Source: Amaranthus tricolor
Lineage: Eukaryota; Streptophyta; Magnoliopsida; Caryophyllales; Amaranthaceae
Direction: 5' to 3'
Assembly (NCBI RefSeq): GCF_026212465.1
Contig: NC_080053.1
Coordinates: 4,916,287-4,980,286 of the forward strand
DNA length: 64,000 nucleotides
Below the pieces are notes generated by a model. The model saw nothing but the letters and a program-made list of their open reading frames with translations, searched no databases and was not told the DNA's origin. Numbering within the stretch: the stretch's first letter is position 1; every line of letters starts with the position of its first letter. The translations under genes were made by a program, and so were the position numbers. Below are positions 11,076-22,335 of this stretch, one piece after another.

Positions 11076-11309
11076 TAACAACCTGGCCACACAAGACTAT
11101 CAATGACTACCCATGGAGGCCCACAAACCAACACTAGTCTAAGCACTCAAGAAAACTTCTTATGATGTCACCAACCAAAGTCCAAATATTGCCTACCGCC
11201 AAACATGCTAACATATAAAGTTCTTGGCAAATAAGCTCATTTGAAAAGAAAATAAAACTTACTAAAATGAGTAGTTTATCTATCTTGTTTAAGCCTCAAC
11301 TTGATATAT
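11076..11309 (-). repeat. Diverged solo LTR of a Cassandra-type TRIM, upstream duplicate
   Basis: The order of blocks is the same as in the TRIM LTRs at 29306-29961: ACACCCTGG-like start, a CTACCCATGGAGGCC-like block, AAAACTTCTTATGATGTCACC (a decayed 5S rRNA 3' region), an AAGTTCTTGGCAAATAAGCTC block, then an AAGCCTCAACTTGATAT end. The 5S-like part is antisense on the plus strand. The element-start TG is TA here but TG in the duplicate (18643). It inserted before the segmental duplication. Confidence 0.55.
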
Positions 11310-12187
11310 CTCTAACACTATGTCTGCATATCAAATTTAGAAAGAAAAGAAAGGATGGGAAAGGAATCAAAAAAGGTAATGAGAAAGAATGCACTTTATT
11401 GGTTTAGAATGAAAAGAAAGAAAAAATAAAGAAAATTACTATTTTCAATATCATTTCACTTTAGAAGATATTGTATTTTTATTTTTAACAAAATTTAATG
11501 TTTTTCCTCCAATTCCTCTTCTTCAAATTTCTATGTCTTTTTTGTTATTCAAATGAAAGATATTACATTCTTTCAAATTTCTTCTCTTTTTCCTCTTTAT
11601 TTTTCTCTATTCAAACACTATGTAAACATTTTGCTTTTTGAAGGTATGTTGCACGAAATTGTATGGAAAAATGGCAATCATCACAATAAGAGCGGAACAC
11701 TAGTTGTCTTATTTTCCTTTTACCTTTTTTCTTTATTTTTAAATTAAATAATTTTCTTTTTTGTAAATGCAAATTACTTGCTTTAGTAAGTCATATTATT
11801 TGCTAGGTATGTTTTGGTCAAAACACCCTCTCAAGTTGGTGAAATATTTCGTTTAAGTCAAATTGGGAATGAGTTAAGAAAATACTATTTTAAGTTGAAT
11901 GGAAAATATTATGCGATTTCAGTAATTAGGAGGGAATAGTATAATGGACAGTTACAAGCTTGTATAATTTGTGTGTTAAACTCTATAATCATACATACTA
12001 ATAAAATCATCATATTATATCATACATACTAATAAAAATGTTGAAAAAATAACAAATATCATCCTTAGATGAGCCTTGACAGATGTAATTATTTTAGTGA
12101 ATGATAATTCATTATATGATAATATTTACCTAATTTAGAATATAGTTTTTTTAATTGAAGCTAAATTAAGTAAAGTATTTATATTTA
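11310..12187. other. AT-rich intergenic sequence, duplicated
   Basis: Colinear with 18878-19885, with an indel of about 125 bp near 11957 (sequence lost here or gained downstream). It is purine- and pyrimidine-rich in blocks (11340-11620) with no convincing genes. Confidence 0.35.
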
Positions 12188-12401
12188 TTGCAATTCTGGG
12201 CGACGATCGAAGTAGTGGTCAGCGTGAGGAAGAAGATGGTGAGGGAAGCTTCAATGTTAGGGAATTGTTGTGGAAAAGTTGAGGTATTTCTAGGGTTCAT
12301 CGGTTTGAAGGAGGAAGATAATATTTTAAGGATTTTTAGTTTTGGGGTCAACGGAATTTGGTGGTGCTAAACCAACGACGAGAAGATGACAGATCTGGCC
12401 G
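12188..12401. other. End of the duplicated segment
   Basis: G-rich, leader-like sequence containing a 60-codon plus-strand frame that is also present at 19886 in the duplicate. In the duplicate the frame is longer because a stop differs. I do not recognise a protein. Similarity between the copies stops after AGATCTGGCCG (12401 here, 20099 there), marking the right breakpoint or a later insertion point. Confidence 0.35.
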
Positions 12402-12757
12402 GAGAAGCTGGGCGGTGCACCAGGGACCGCCGGTGGGTGGTCAACTAGTGGAAGAAATGGGAGAGAAAGGCTGATTTCTTTAGGGTTTTTCGTTGTGAGG
12501 AGAGAGAGAAAGTTGAAAGAGATAAGCAGGGAGTATCGAAACCTGGAATTCAGCAGGTCCAATTTTTTTGAAAAAAGGATGATGTCAGACTGGCTGCTGA
12601 TGATGTCAGCAATTTTGGAGTGTATTGACAGTATTGCACTGCCGATTCAAAGATATGCTGTGCTGATATTTTTAAAGGCTGATAATACATTTCTGAAAAT
12701 AATTTTGAGGGGTGGAATCACTCAATCTGACATTGCTGACACGTACAAAGCTAATTT
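12402..12757. other. Unique spacer after the duplication breakpoint
   Basis: Only in the upstream copy. It starts with a G+C-rich stretch and a GA-rich run and contains a 91-codon frame (12495-12770) that I do not recognise and would not call a gene. Confidence 0.3.
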
Positions 12758-13070
12758 TCATTCACCTTGAGGGCAAGGTGGAACTTCAGGCGATCGGTAA
12801 TGTCATGAATCGGGTCAAAGGGTCCAAGGGCATTATCAACATTTCATATTAATTAGTCTTTGTCCTTTGTAATTAGATTGTTATTTTTGTAGTTGTGATC
12901 TCTTGGGGCTGAGGCTATATAAAGAGCCACCCTTTGTAATAATAAGGAGTTTTGAAATTTTAATAAGAAGGAATAAGTCTTTTGGGAGTTAGAAGACAGA
13001 CTCGAAGTGTCCATAATATCCAATTTCGGTAACGGGTATTGACCGATGTGTTACACATTATGAGCTAGTT
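12758..13070 (+). mobile_element. LTR retrotransposon 3' end and partial LTR
   Basis: A short frame reading FIHLEGKVELQAIGNVMN and ending in TAA near 12852 resembles the C-terminal tail (LEDKV..GNVM) that closes some plant retrotransposon polyproteins. It is followed by a promoter-like region with GCTATATAAAGAGCC at about 12912 and an AATAAG-type poly(A) region. The upstream polyprotein is missing. The assignment rests on the tail motif and LTR-like layout only. Confidence 0.4.
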
Positions 13071-14593
13071 GCTTTCATTTCAATTAAATTTCTTATTGTT
13101 TTACATTGTTAAATGAAGTAGTACCTAACTAGATAACTTAAAACAAAATAGGATGGTCATGTAACGACAGCACAACAAAAGGTCATGATAGGTATAATAT
13201 ATATTGAGCTCAAAACACGTCGAAAGTTCAAAAACAAAAAAGTTAAGTATACATATTCAAAACAGATAAATTAATACAAGAATACCATACATCTTTAGGA
13301 AATAGCTGACAAGAGATTGTGTAAAAGATTAGCATCATTGTACACATTAAATGCATTGACACATAATTCATACAGAATTAGTTAAACTCATTCACCAGTT
13401 CTCTTGGCCGTATTATCAATTGAATGCACATTTCTCTCATGAAAGAAAATTATCTCAAATTTTACCTAGTTGAGTTTTGTAATTTTCCTGCCTCCAGCAT
13501 TCTTTTGCTATTTCAAGTTTTAGACTGCTCCATTTAAGTCATTAAAAATCTATTCTCAATTTTGTTTAACACAGGTTTAATATCTTGTAATAAAATATAA
13601 CTACCCCTTTATCTCCAAATGAAGTAATACACTCCTGTCTTAATACTAGGAGTATCATATTAGTATAGAAATCAGCTAATGTGAAACTGCTCATAATAAA
13701 ACAAAATTGCCCTCCATGATTTTTGTGTTTACATTAGCCACCTAGAAGTGGTAATACATGTCTATTGCTAAATGTAAATTCAAGTACTAAATTATGCTAT
13801 CCAGAAAGGGTCAAGCACAACTCTTGAGATGATTGGGGAAGACTGAAGGTGCTATAGTTCAACAATTTTCTGTTTCAAAGCAAAAATATTCCAGACAAAG
13901 CTAATTACAAGCATAGTGTTACCTGTGCTCTATTTAAAGGAAAACATCTTACTAAAATGGCTGAAGGCATTTTATCAAGAAGATTCGAAGGACTCCAACA
14001 GTTCTCTATGTGCCGCTTAAGAATTATATTACAACATTACATTATCCCAATATAATTAAACGACTCCCACCTAGGTTTAGAGGTGAAATGTACGCAATCT
14101 TATACTTCAAAAAAGAGGTTACTTCCTATTTAACCCTTGATAGCAAACATGATATGCAATTTTGCATTAAAAAAGAAGAGCACATGATTGAATAGGAATT
14201 CCAAGTCATCATATACACGCTGAAATCACAAATAACACTTGAGCAGAAATCTGGATTCAAAAAAAGGTAAAATTCATGGATATGACTAACAAGCACCGAC
14301 TCAATAGGATTGCAAGACAAACAAACAGTTGTGGATGTGTGAATGCTACTATGGTTGGCATTCCCTATGAAGGGCATTCCATGGGCGTGAAAAAGAAACA
14401 AAAAGAAAAAAGGCATTTCATAATGCAAAAAGTGAATATCTCGAGCATACATCATAGTGCAAAATATTGCCCACATCATCAAGGGAGGATACTAGTATAA
14501 GTAGGGACAAATAACCACCTTTGCATGCAAGCTGAACCAACTCGGCTACCCTTTTTCTATGTTATGTTACACAATTAGAAATTAATAGGTTTT
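13071..14593. other. Spacer between the two duplicates
   Basis: No supported gene. The part next to 14593 lies downstream of the small unknown gene (minus-strand sense) and may hold its 3' UTR. The frames here are short and lack family motifs. Confidence 0.35.
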
Positions 14594-15499
14594 TCAATCA
14601 AATAGCCCATGCCAAGGTCTACTTAGTCTCCTACTCTGCATCATTGGCCCTGGATGATCTACATCAAGAACTCTTCCCAGAAGAGAAAATTCCCCAACAT
14701 CACTCTTTTGCTTTATTGTAAAAGTTTAGAGCTCACTGCGAACCGAAATATAGGGAAAACCACAAAACAATCCGCGTCAACATCAAAAGCTGTTTCACAA
14801 CCGTTACCATAAAGCACATTTTTGAACTATAACATACAAGATTCAGGCATGTGACTATCTCCCATAACAAAAAGTTATCAACCATCAGATGTTCCCTCCA
14901 CAATAACATTCAAAATGATATCAAATAGTACCATTTTCTTAGCTTAAAAACTGAACCATACCCAAGTACCCGAGTTTGACACAAGTAACTACAGGCTTGC
15001 CATTATCACCCATCAGAAAAAGGTTTTCCCCCATACATACCCATTGTAATAGGGATCAAATACCTATTTTGAATCAAAAAACACAAAACCATACCCAATT
15101 CATCTTTCAACGAAATTAAACAAGAAACCAACGTAGACTAATGAACTAATTAAAAATAAATAAATTTCAAAATCCATCATGGAATCAGACGCCAGAAAAC
15201 AAAATAAGATGTTTTTATAACTTACTCATCGATATATGCTTCGGCCATGGCTTTCCTTTCCAAATAAGAGATTCTCTCCCTACTTGTAGCATTATTGATT
15301 GGAATGTCACGGGCAGCGGCGGTACCAAACAACCTTTCTCGTTTCCATACAACATCTGCACCCAAAAAAAGGAACTAGAAACTTGAACTTGTTTAGGAAA
15401 ATGGGCAATTAGATTTAAAGAATTAGTGAAGTTTAGATTACCTGGGTAAAGAAGCCTAAATAACCGATTCTTAGGAGAAGAAAAAAGTTTGTTAATCAT
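14594..15499 (-). CDS. Unrecognised three-exon gene, downstream duplicate, intact (98 aa)
   Basis: The exons are 15499-15442, 15355-15226 and 14702-14594. They join with phase-1 and phase-2 introns (CCCAG/GTAATC, GTGCAG/AT, GATGA/GTAAGT; the last acceptor, GCAAAAGAG/T, is the least certain). The product is 98 aa ending at TGA. It starts MINKLFSSPKNRLFRLLYP, a basic amphipathic start that could target mitochondria or plastids. It then has a charged segment with SRERISYLERKAMAEAYI (residues 43-60, probably helical) and ends LLGRVLDVDHPGP...SRPWHGLFD. Both duplicates keep these segments in frame, which argues for a real protein. Short upstream ATGs occur in the leader, including one overlapping the start. 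I do not recognise the family and propose no function. Confidence 0.6.
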
Positions 15500-15628
15500 C
15501 ACATAAACATGAGAAGAAAGGATTAGAAGTGTATGAAGAACAACCCTAGATCATCATCACCAGCACCGGCGACGGCTAATTCATGAGGAATGGAATGCTG
15601 TCGATCAGGACTCACGCGGCGACTCTTA

Positions 15629-17373
15629 GGGTGTGTTTGGTGGGTGGGATAAAGGGATGGGAATGGGAATTTATGTCCCAAAAAATTTATATGCCATATT
15701 TGTTTAATGTGAATGAAAAATGAGTATGTGATTGGAAATGAGAATTGTCTTTTGCTTTGTTTGGAAATAAATATTTTATTAAAATTTTATAGATTTGATT
15801 CAAATTTAGTGTTTGACAAATAACAAAAATTTTAAATTTGAATTTGAATCAAATTCACAATTGCTATAAAATAGTTAAATATGAAGATTTGAAAATGACC
15901 TCCTAAACCTTGTTATTTTCAAATTTTATATTAATAATTTTATAATTGAAATCTATAATTTGAAATGAATTACCTATTTCCAAAGGCAATTTTAAAGAAT
16001 TCTCAATAATTTATTACTTGGGGGCTAGTATTAAATAGATGGAAATTGGGTTAAAATAATAAAAAAACATATTTACAAGTGATCTTGGTATTGCAAAGAA
16101 CTGGTACGCATTTTTTTCATGATTTATTTTTTCTAAATAAAGTAGGTAATAAATATGAACAATTGTGTTTGGTTTTTCCTTGTAAATTATCATATCACTA
16201 CATAATTTGTTCTTAATTATGAAAAATATAAAAGGGTCAAAATGAGGTATGTGTTGAGATGAGTCTCATGACCAACTCCAATTAACTTTTTTACTCATGG
16301 ATTTGAGGAAGATATTGTCACTATTAAAGAGGAGGGAGAGAGAAAATAGGTTAGAATGATGAAGGTAGATGATGTTAGTGTTTGAGAATTGGGGGTAATT
16401 TTGCTTCATTTTTGTGGAAATTGTTTTAATCAATGTATAATCCCAAGCATGCAAATTAAATACTCAAAAATTACCATTACCAATTATAGCTCTAAGCATC
16501 TTTCCTCTCCATTCATCTTTGCTTATCGATAAATCACAACTTTTAGATAGTATTATTGATATATGTGTAAAATTTAATTAATAATTTTGGTAGTTGTTTC
16601 ATATTTGAAGTTATATGCAACTTATCCATTTGTCTTTCTTTTATCATTTGTTGAAATTTAGTTAGTGACTTTGGATGTTAGTTTGCTAGAAGCAATGCCA
16701 TTTTGATAAAGAATTATAGTAATTTTAAAAGTTGAATATCCATTTTCATGCAATTACATAGTAATATACTCATGTCTGATGATGCAAGAATTTGAGTGAT
16801 AGTGCTAATTTGTCTTACACAGAATGGATGGAGGTTTTATCAATATCAAAATTCATCATGGGAGTTCTTTTTCTAGTGATGGTGTTTTAATGTATATTGG
16901 AGGTCAAATGTCTATCTTTCGAAATTGTGATGTCGATCGATTATCCTACTTTAAGCTAGTTGACATGACCAAAGACGTAGGTTTCACTGAAGGTGATAAA
17001 TTATACTCCACCATCCCTAGTTATGATCTTGACACTGGTATTGACGAAATTCGTGATGATCAATCTGTCATTCGAATGTTAAAGTTTGCAAATTCAAATA
17101 CTTTCATTGAAATTTATGTTCAACATTTTGATCAACATGGTGTTAGTGGCAATGTTGGAGTCGGTGAAGCAAGTGAACATGTCAATAAAAATTAAATGAG
17201 GTATTTTTACATTGCAAATATGACATTAAATTATTGACTTAGTGATAACGAAACTTAATTGATAATGTTTGTGAGATTGTTTGAATTTGTTGATGCATTT
17301 ATTTGGTGATTTGATACTTCTGTGTGTTGCTATTTATATAACTTATAAAAATTCATGTCAAATTGTTTGGCTT
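15629..17373 (+). mobile_element. Harbinger-type element, downstream copy, right end deleted
   Basis: The left end is GGGTGTGTTTGGTGG after TTA (15626-15628). It is colinear with 1008-2363 but keeps about 400 bp (about 16402-16806) that the other copy lacks. It stops at GGCTTCT (about 17373), where the sequence jumps into GTPase exon 1, so the Myb/SANT-like part and the right terminal repeat are gone. Confidence 0.6.
16824..17195 (+). CDS. PB1-like domain protein of a DNA transposon, duplicate
   Basis: The 123-codon frame begins MDGGFINIKIHHG and is nearly identical to 1812-2183, with a handful of substitutions (for example G to S near residue 14 and E to K near 45). The same YIGGQ and CDVDRLSYF motifs are present. 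Directly upstream is a pyrimidine-rich stretch ending TTACACAG, a plausible splice acceptor, so this may be an internal exon of a longer transposon gene. Both copies remain open, compatible with recent duplication rather than necessarily selection. Confidence 0.5.
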   Translation: MDGGFINIKIHHGSSFSSDGVLMYIGGQMSIFRNCDVDRLSYFKLVDMTKDVGFTEGDKLYSTIPSYDLDTGIDEIRDDQSVIRMLKFANSNTFIEIYVQHFDQHGVSGNVGVGEASEHVNKN

Positions 17374-17992
17374 CTTCCTTCTAGGTCAATGAATTTTCAT
17401 TAATCGTGGACGAAACCAATTTGGCAACCTTTTTGGGGAATGACCCATCAAAATCAACTGCATCAACAACCAACAAAACCACAGACCTAACCCCAGAAGC
17501 ACTAGCAAGCTTCCTACCAACAGTATGATCAAAATCAAAATTCAGCGATAAATTTTCGACCCTAGTATCTTTAACCTTACCATAATGTCTTAAAGAGTGA
17601 CATCTTGCACAAACAACCAACAAATCAGGGTTCAAGGGAGGGTTTTCAGGCTCTACATGCTCATTAAGAATACCCTTTTTGACTGAATTAGATGCCTAAA
17701 TCTCATCAACAACAAATTTTCGACTAATGGGTGATTTGTAATTAGCATTTTTAGGCGTAGGTTGTACATAAAATTCAGGCAATTTAGGGTTAGAATCCTG
17801 CATAAGAACACCACATCCAGCGCATATTTGTCGATTTTGAGATGCAATTTCATCAAAATTGTCTTCTCTGATACAAGTATAATCCAAAGATGTAAATCTT
17901 TCATTAATTTGTAATGAAATGGATGACGATAACACGGAATGGTTTACTATATCACTAGAAATTGAATTGCTCCTGCAACAAGCTGTAGACAT
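17374..17992 (-). pseudogene. BPG2/YqeH-type GTPase, truncated duplicate
   Basis: This is colinear with the first part of GTPase exon 1. It starts with ATG at 17990-17992 (MSTACCRSNSIS, a Ser-rich start compatible with a transit peptide), keeps the CAGCG and CARCH zinc-binding cysteines, and ends after DENSL at the deletion junction. All G motifs, exons 2 and 3 are missing. A CAG-to-TAG change gives an in-frame stop near 17697. It is non-functional as a GTPase but preserves the ATG that the longer copy lacks. Confidence 0.75.
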
Positions 17993-18642
17993 CTTTGAAT
18001 TAAAGAGATAACCAGATAGAAATTGTTTAAATTTGTTACATTTATGAAGAATTCAAGCTCGAGTTAGCATTTTTCAAATTTGAATTAGAGTAATTGAAAT
18101 AAAAGGAAGACGACAGCAGGCTGAGACCTTCATTGGAATCATAGTAAACAAAGGTACTTCGATCAGGAGATCAAGCGTTGGTCGGAACAAGTACCTTTTT
18201 TGTTATTAGTTATTTTAGTAGCAATTAAAAACATACCGTAATTTTTATTTTTTTCCCTGTGCTTTTTATGTTAAAATCAAAGAAAATGAGAATTAAGTTG
18301 GTTAATAAGACAAAAATTAGTGAAGGATAATAAGATTAATTTCTATCATCCATTTGTATTTTATCTTATTCTCTTAGTACAAATTAATTTTTACAATTTA
18401 ACTTTTGGGGTTTTTGGAGGGGCAGAGGGAGTACTACTACTCAATACATGCTATGGGTCACTTATGATAGAGAAAGTTAAGGCACTAGCACCATTGTAGA
18501 CAATTGATATCACTATTGAAAAAGGGTGGAAACACCTCCTTATTAGAAGGAGATGCTCAGGGGATCTTTCATGCACTTCAAAGAATCATTGCACCTTAGT
18601 TTCAGGTACATTAAACTCTCAGGATTGCTCAAATAACACTAG
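17993..18642. other. Upstream flank of the truncated GTPase
   Basis: Colinear with about 10393-11075. Non-coding, presumably the ancestral GTPase promoter. Confidence 0.35.
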
Positions 18643-18877
18643 TGACACCCTGGCCACACAAGACTGTCAATGACTACCCATGGAGGCCCACAAACCAACA
18701 ACTAGTCTACGCACTCAAGAAAACTTCTTATGATGTCACCAACCAAAGTCCAAATATTTCCTACCGTCAAACATGCTTACATATAAAGTTCTTGGCAAAT
18801 AAGCTCATTTGAAAAGAAAATAAAACTTACTTAAATGAGTAGTTCATCTATCTTGTTTAAGCCTCAACCTGATATAT
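18643..18877 (-). repeat. Diverged solo LTR of a Cassandra-type TRIM, downstream duplicate
   Basis: Same position and content as 11076-11309, with a better preserved start (TGACACCCTGG). The 5S-derived block AAAACTTCTTATGATGTCACC is present in antisense on the plus strand. Confidence 0.55.
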
Positions 18878-19885
18878 CTCTAACACTATGTCTGCATATC
18901 AAATTCAGAAAGAAAAGAAAGGATGGGAAAGGAATCAAAAAAGGTAATGAGAGAGAATGCACTTTATTGGTTTAGAATGAAAAGAAAAAAAATAAAGAAA
19001 ATGACTATTTTCAATATCATTTCACTTTAGAAGATATTGTATTTTTATTTTTAACAAAATGTAATGTTTTTCCTCCAATTCCTCTTCTTCAAATTTCTAT
19101 GTCTTTTTTGTTATTCAAATGAAAGATCTTCCATTCTTTCAAATTTCTTCTCTTTTTCCTCTTTATTTTTCTCTATTCAAACACTGTGTAAACATTTTGC
19201 TTTTTGAAGGTATGTTGCACGAAATTGTATGGAAAAATGGCAATCATCACAATAAGAGCTGAATATTAGTTGTCTTATTTTCCTTTTACCTTTTTTCTTT
19301 ATTTTTAAATTAAATAATTTCCTTTTTTGTAAATGCAAATTACTTGCTTTAGTAAGTCATATTATTTGCTAGGTATGTTTTGGTCAAAGCACCCTCTCAA
19401 GTTGGTGAAATATTTAGTTTTAGTTAAATTGGGAATGAGTTGAGAAAATACTACTTTAAGTTGAATGGAAAATATTATGCGATTTATGTAATTAGGAGGG
19501 AATAGTATAATGGACATTTTACAATTAACAGATGTTAAACGTTTTTTTATCAAAAAATAATGACAATGATTTTAATTTTAAGAAAAATCTTATAAACTTA
19601 ATTACTCACATAGTTTAAAAATTTCATAACATTTAATACAGAATTACAAGCTTGTATAATTTGTGTGTTAAACTCTATAATCATACATACTAATAAAATC
19701 ATCATATCATATCATACATACTAATAAAAATGTTTAAAAAAATAACAAATATCATCCTTAGATGAGCCTTGACAGATGTAATTATTTTAGTGAATGATAA
19801 TTCATTATATGATAATATTCACCTAATTTAGAATATAGTTTTTTTAATTAAAGCTAAATTAAGTAAAGTATCTGTATAATTATTA
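18878..19885. other. AT-rich intergenic sequence, duplicated
   Basis: Colinear with 11310-12187 but about 125 bp longer near 19515-19640. No gene supported. Confidence 0.35.
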
Positions 19886-21328
19886 TTGCAATTCTGGGCA
19901 ACGATCGATGTAGTGGCCGGCGTGGGGAAGAAGACGGTGAGGGAAGCTTCAATGTTAGGGAATTGTTGTGGAAAAGTTGAGGTATTTCTAGGGTTCATCG
20001 GTTTGAAGGAGGAAGATAATATTTATAGGATTTTTGGTTTTGGGGTCAACGAAATTTGGTGGTGCTACACCAGCGACGAGAAGATGGCAGATCTGGCCGT
20101 ACTCAAGAGATGAATTGAATAACAAATGACTATCTCCATAATTCATTTGAGCATGGCCATGCATTTACAATTCCAACTCTCCGAGTGGTATGAGACTAAT
20201 AACCCCATGAGGGTATGACAATTTCATCTTGTGCCTCTTCTATTCCCTATGTGATTCATAAAATTCCTGAGCACAACCCTTACAACCCCTTTTTACGGCA
20301 TAACGTTAGACTGCATCAAAGAACAATAAACATCACGTACGAAGTCAGAGAGAAACTCAGATCTTCGGATTCTATTTACAAGTCAATTTGAGATATTCTT
20401 ATGACGCTAGTGTTCTTAAAGAATACTCAAAAGCTAGTAATGTCCAAATAGAGATACTTAACCTCTATCAATGTGATTGACTAGACATCCAACGTCTCTA
20501 TGATCTATGAACGCGATCATCAATCAATAACATTCTGACAATTATAGGTAATTGGCATCCAATTTAACTACCTGCCCAAGGACCTAAAATAATCTAATTT
20601 CTCTAGTTCACATTATAGGGTTCATTTGTCAGATCACATCTAATAACCTATATAGACTTTATAGATTATAGTTTGGACTTCATTTAATTCTAAACCATCA
20701 TTAAATGAATAAGTACAAACTTTAAAACGATAATCATGAATCTTATATTACATTGAAGACCATTGCAAATGTAAAATAACTTATATATGCGTCTCATACA
20801 CATAACTGATATCTAAACTATTAATGTCTATCCCAACTAAATGCATCTCATGATTTTATTGAGACAATGGTTTAGTTAATAGGTATAGTTACCTAATAAT
20901 ATTTACGCTTCTAGTTTACTTTACATCATTTGTAGAATTTTCTATAGTTCAGTTGGAACTCTTCCAGCTAACATCGCTTTCGTTTGGATTAAAGAAGTAA
21001 CTGTATTACAATCATAAACAACCTTATCAATTAGAATGTTAGCATTTATGTAACCCTTTACACATAATTCAAATACACCTCCAAAACCAAGAACTTATCC
21101 TTAATCCTGTTAAGGTACTTTAAGATTCTTGACCGTCGTCCTATGGTCATTGTCAGGGCACGATCAGTACATTTTCTTCATGTTCAAGGCACACGAAAAC
21201 ATTTGGTCGAGTAGACATCATAGCATACATGATAGATCCAATCGCAGAAGCGTATGGAATCCTGCTCATGTTCTCTAGTTCATCAGGTCTCAATAGACAC
21301 TGCTTCTTGCTAAGAGACATGCCATGAG

Positions 21329-22335
21329 TGATGTAGGATCACCTACATCTAGTTCTCCTGAGCTAGCCAAGATCAATATAATGATAAATCAAATGGAAGA
21401 CGCTCAAATTCAAGGTCCAAAACTGAAGTCCTTTAATTTCGTAGTCATAAACTAAGTCTTCTCTTTTGGGTCGTATTATTATTTAAGTCTTTTATTTTAT
21501 TTCGAATATTTGAGTCTATTTGTTTTCTTTTACAATAAAAAGTCTTAGAGATGATTAAGCCAGATTAGGATCAAGCTTAATCATGTCTCATGTTTAGTTA
21601 GTTGAGTTGTAATTTTCTTTTAAGTCTAGTATTTATTTTTGGCTCAATTGGGTTCGAAATTTACAAAGCGTGCGAAGCAAGAATCGAAACAAAGCATTCA
21701 GCCACAAAATCAATAAAATGGCTTAAAATCATCAAGGATATATGAAGATTATTGAAGGACATTTGCAAATCAATTCAAATCAAGCCAATCACTTTATTTC
21801 CAAATATCCTCAAGATAAAAAAATATAGTTGTTGGAGACTTGCTTTTATCCACTAGATTTAAAAATATAGCTGTTAGGAGCTTGCAAGTTGTAATCTTTG
21901 GTAGCTGAATGCTTTAGTATAAATAGGCTACTTGCTCTCTTGTAATTCATTCACTTCCATAACATCTTTAATACAAACAACCTTTGAGCATTTCTTGTTC
22001 TTTCTTTGCAATTTAATTTTAACTTGGAGTAGTTGAAAGCAAGTTGAAGTTCCTTTGCTTTTCATTCTTTTGGCTAAAGATTGAATGTGTTCTTAGGAGC
22101 CCATAGCTTTAATTTCGTGGTGAATTCTGTATCAAAATTAAACCTTTGGTTCAGCCATTTTAAGTTGTTCAATCAACATATCTTTCTTAATTTTCCTTGT
22201 TTCAAACCACAAAAATCACAAAACAATTCCATTACAATAGAAACTAATCGGCCTTATTTATTGAATTCGAAACTTCAAAATACAAACGTGTGTTTATATT
22301 TTGGTTCTTGTTTAATACATAGCCAACCTATATCA
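21329..22335 (+). mobile_element. Solo LTR, 1007 bp, nested in copia RT
   Basis: It begins TGATGTAGG and ends CCTATATCA (inverted, TG...CA) and is flanked by the 5-bp target duplication ATGAG at 21324-21328 and 22336-22340. The flanks rejoin the copia RT reading frame (PPMSH then SHGMSLSKKQ). A TATAAATA box near 21916 and a transcribed-looking downstream part support an LTR read on the plus strand. The open frame 22081-22437 runs over the LTR end and is not a gene. Confidence 0.8.

Noticed and set aside
11340..11640. Possible MITE ending in CACTATG words
   Set aside because: The words at the two ends do not form a consistent inverted repeat and no target duplication was found.
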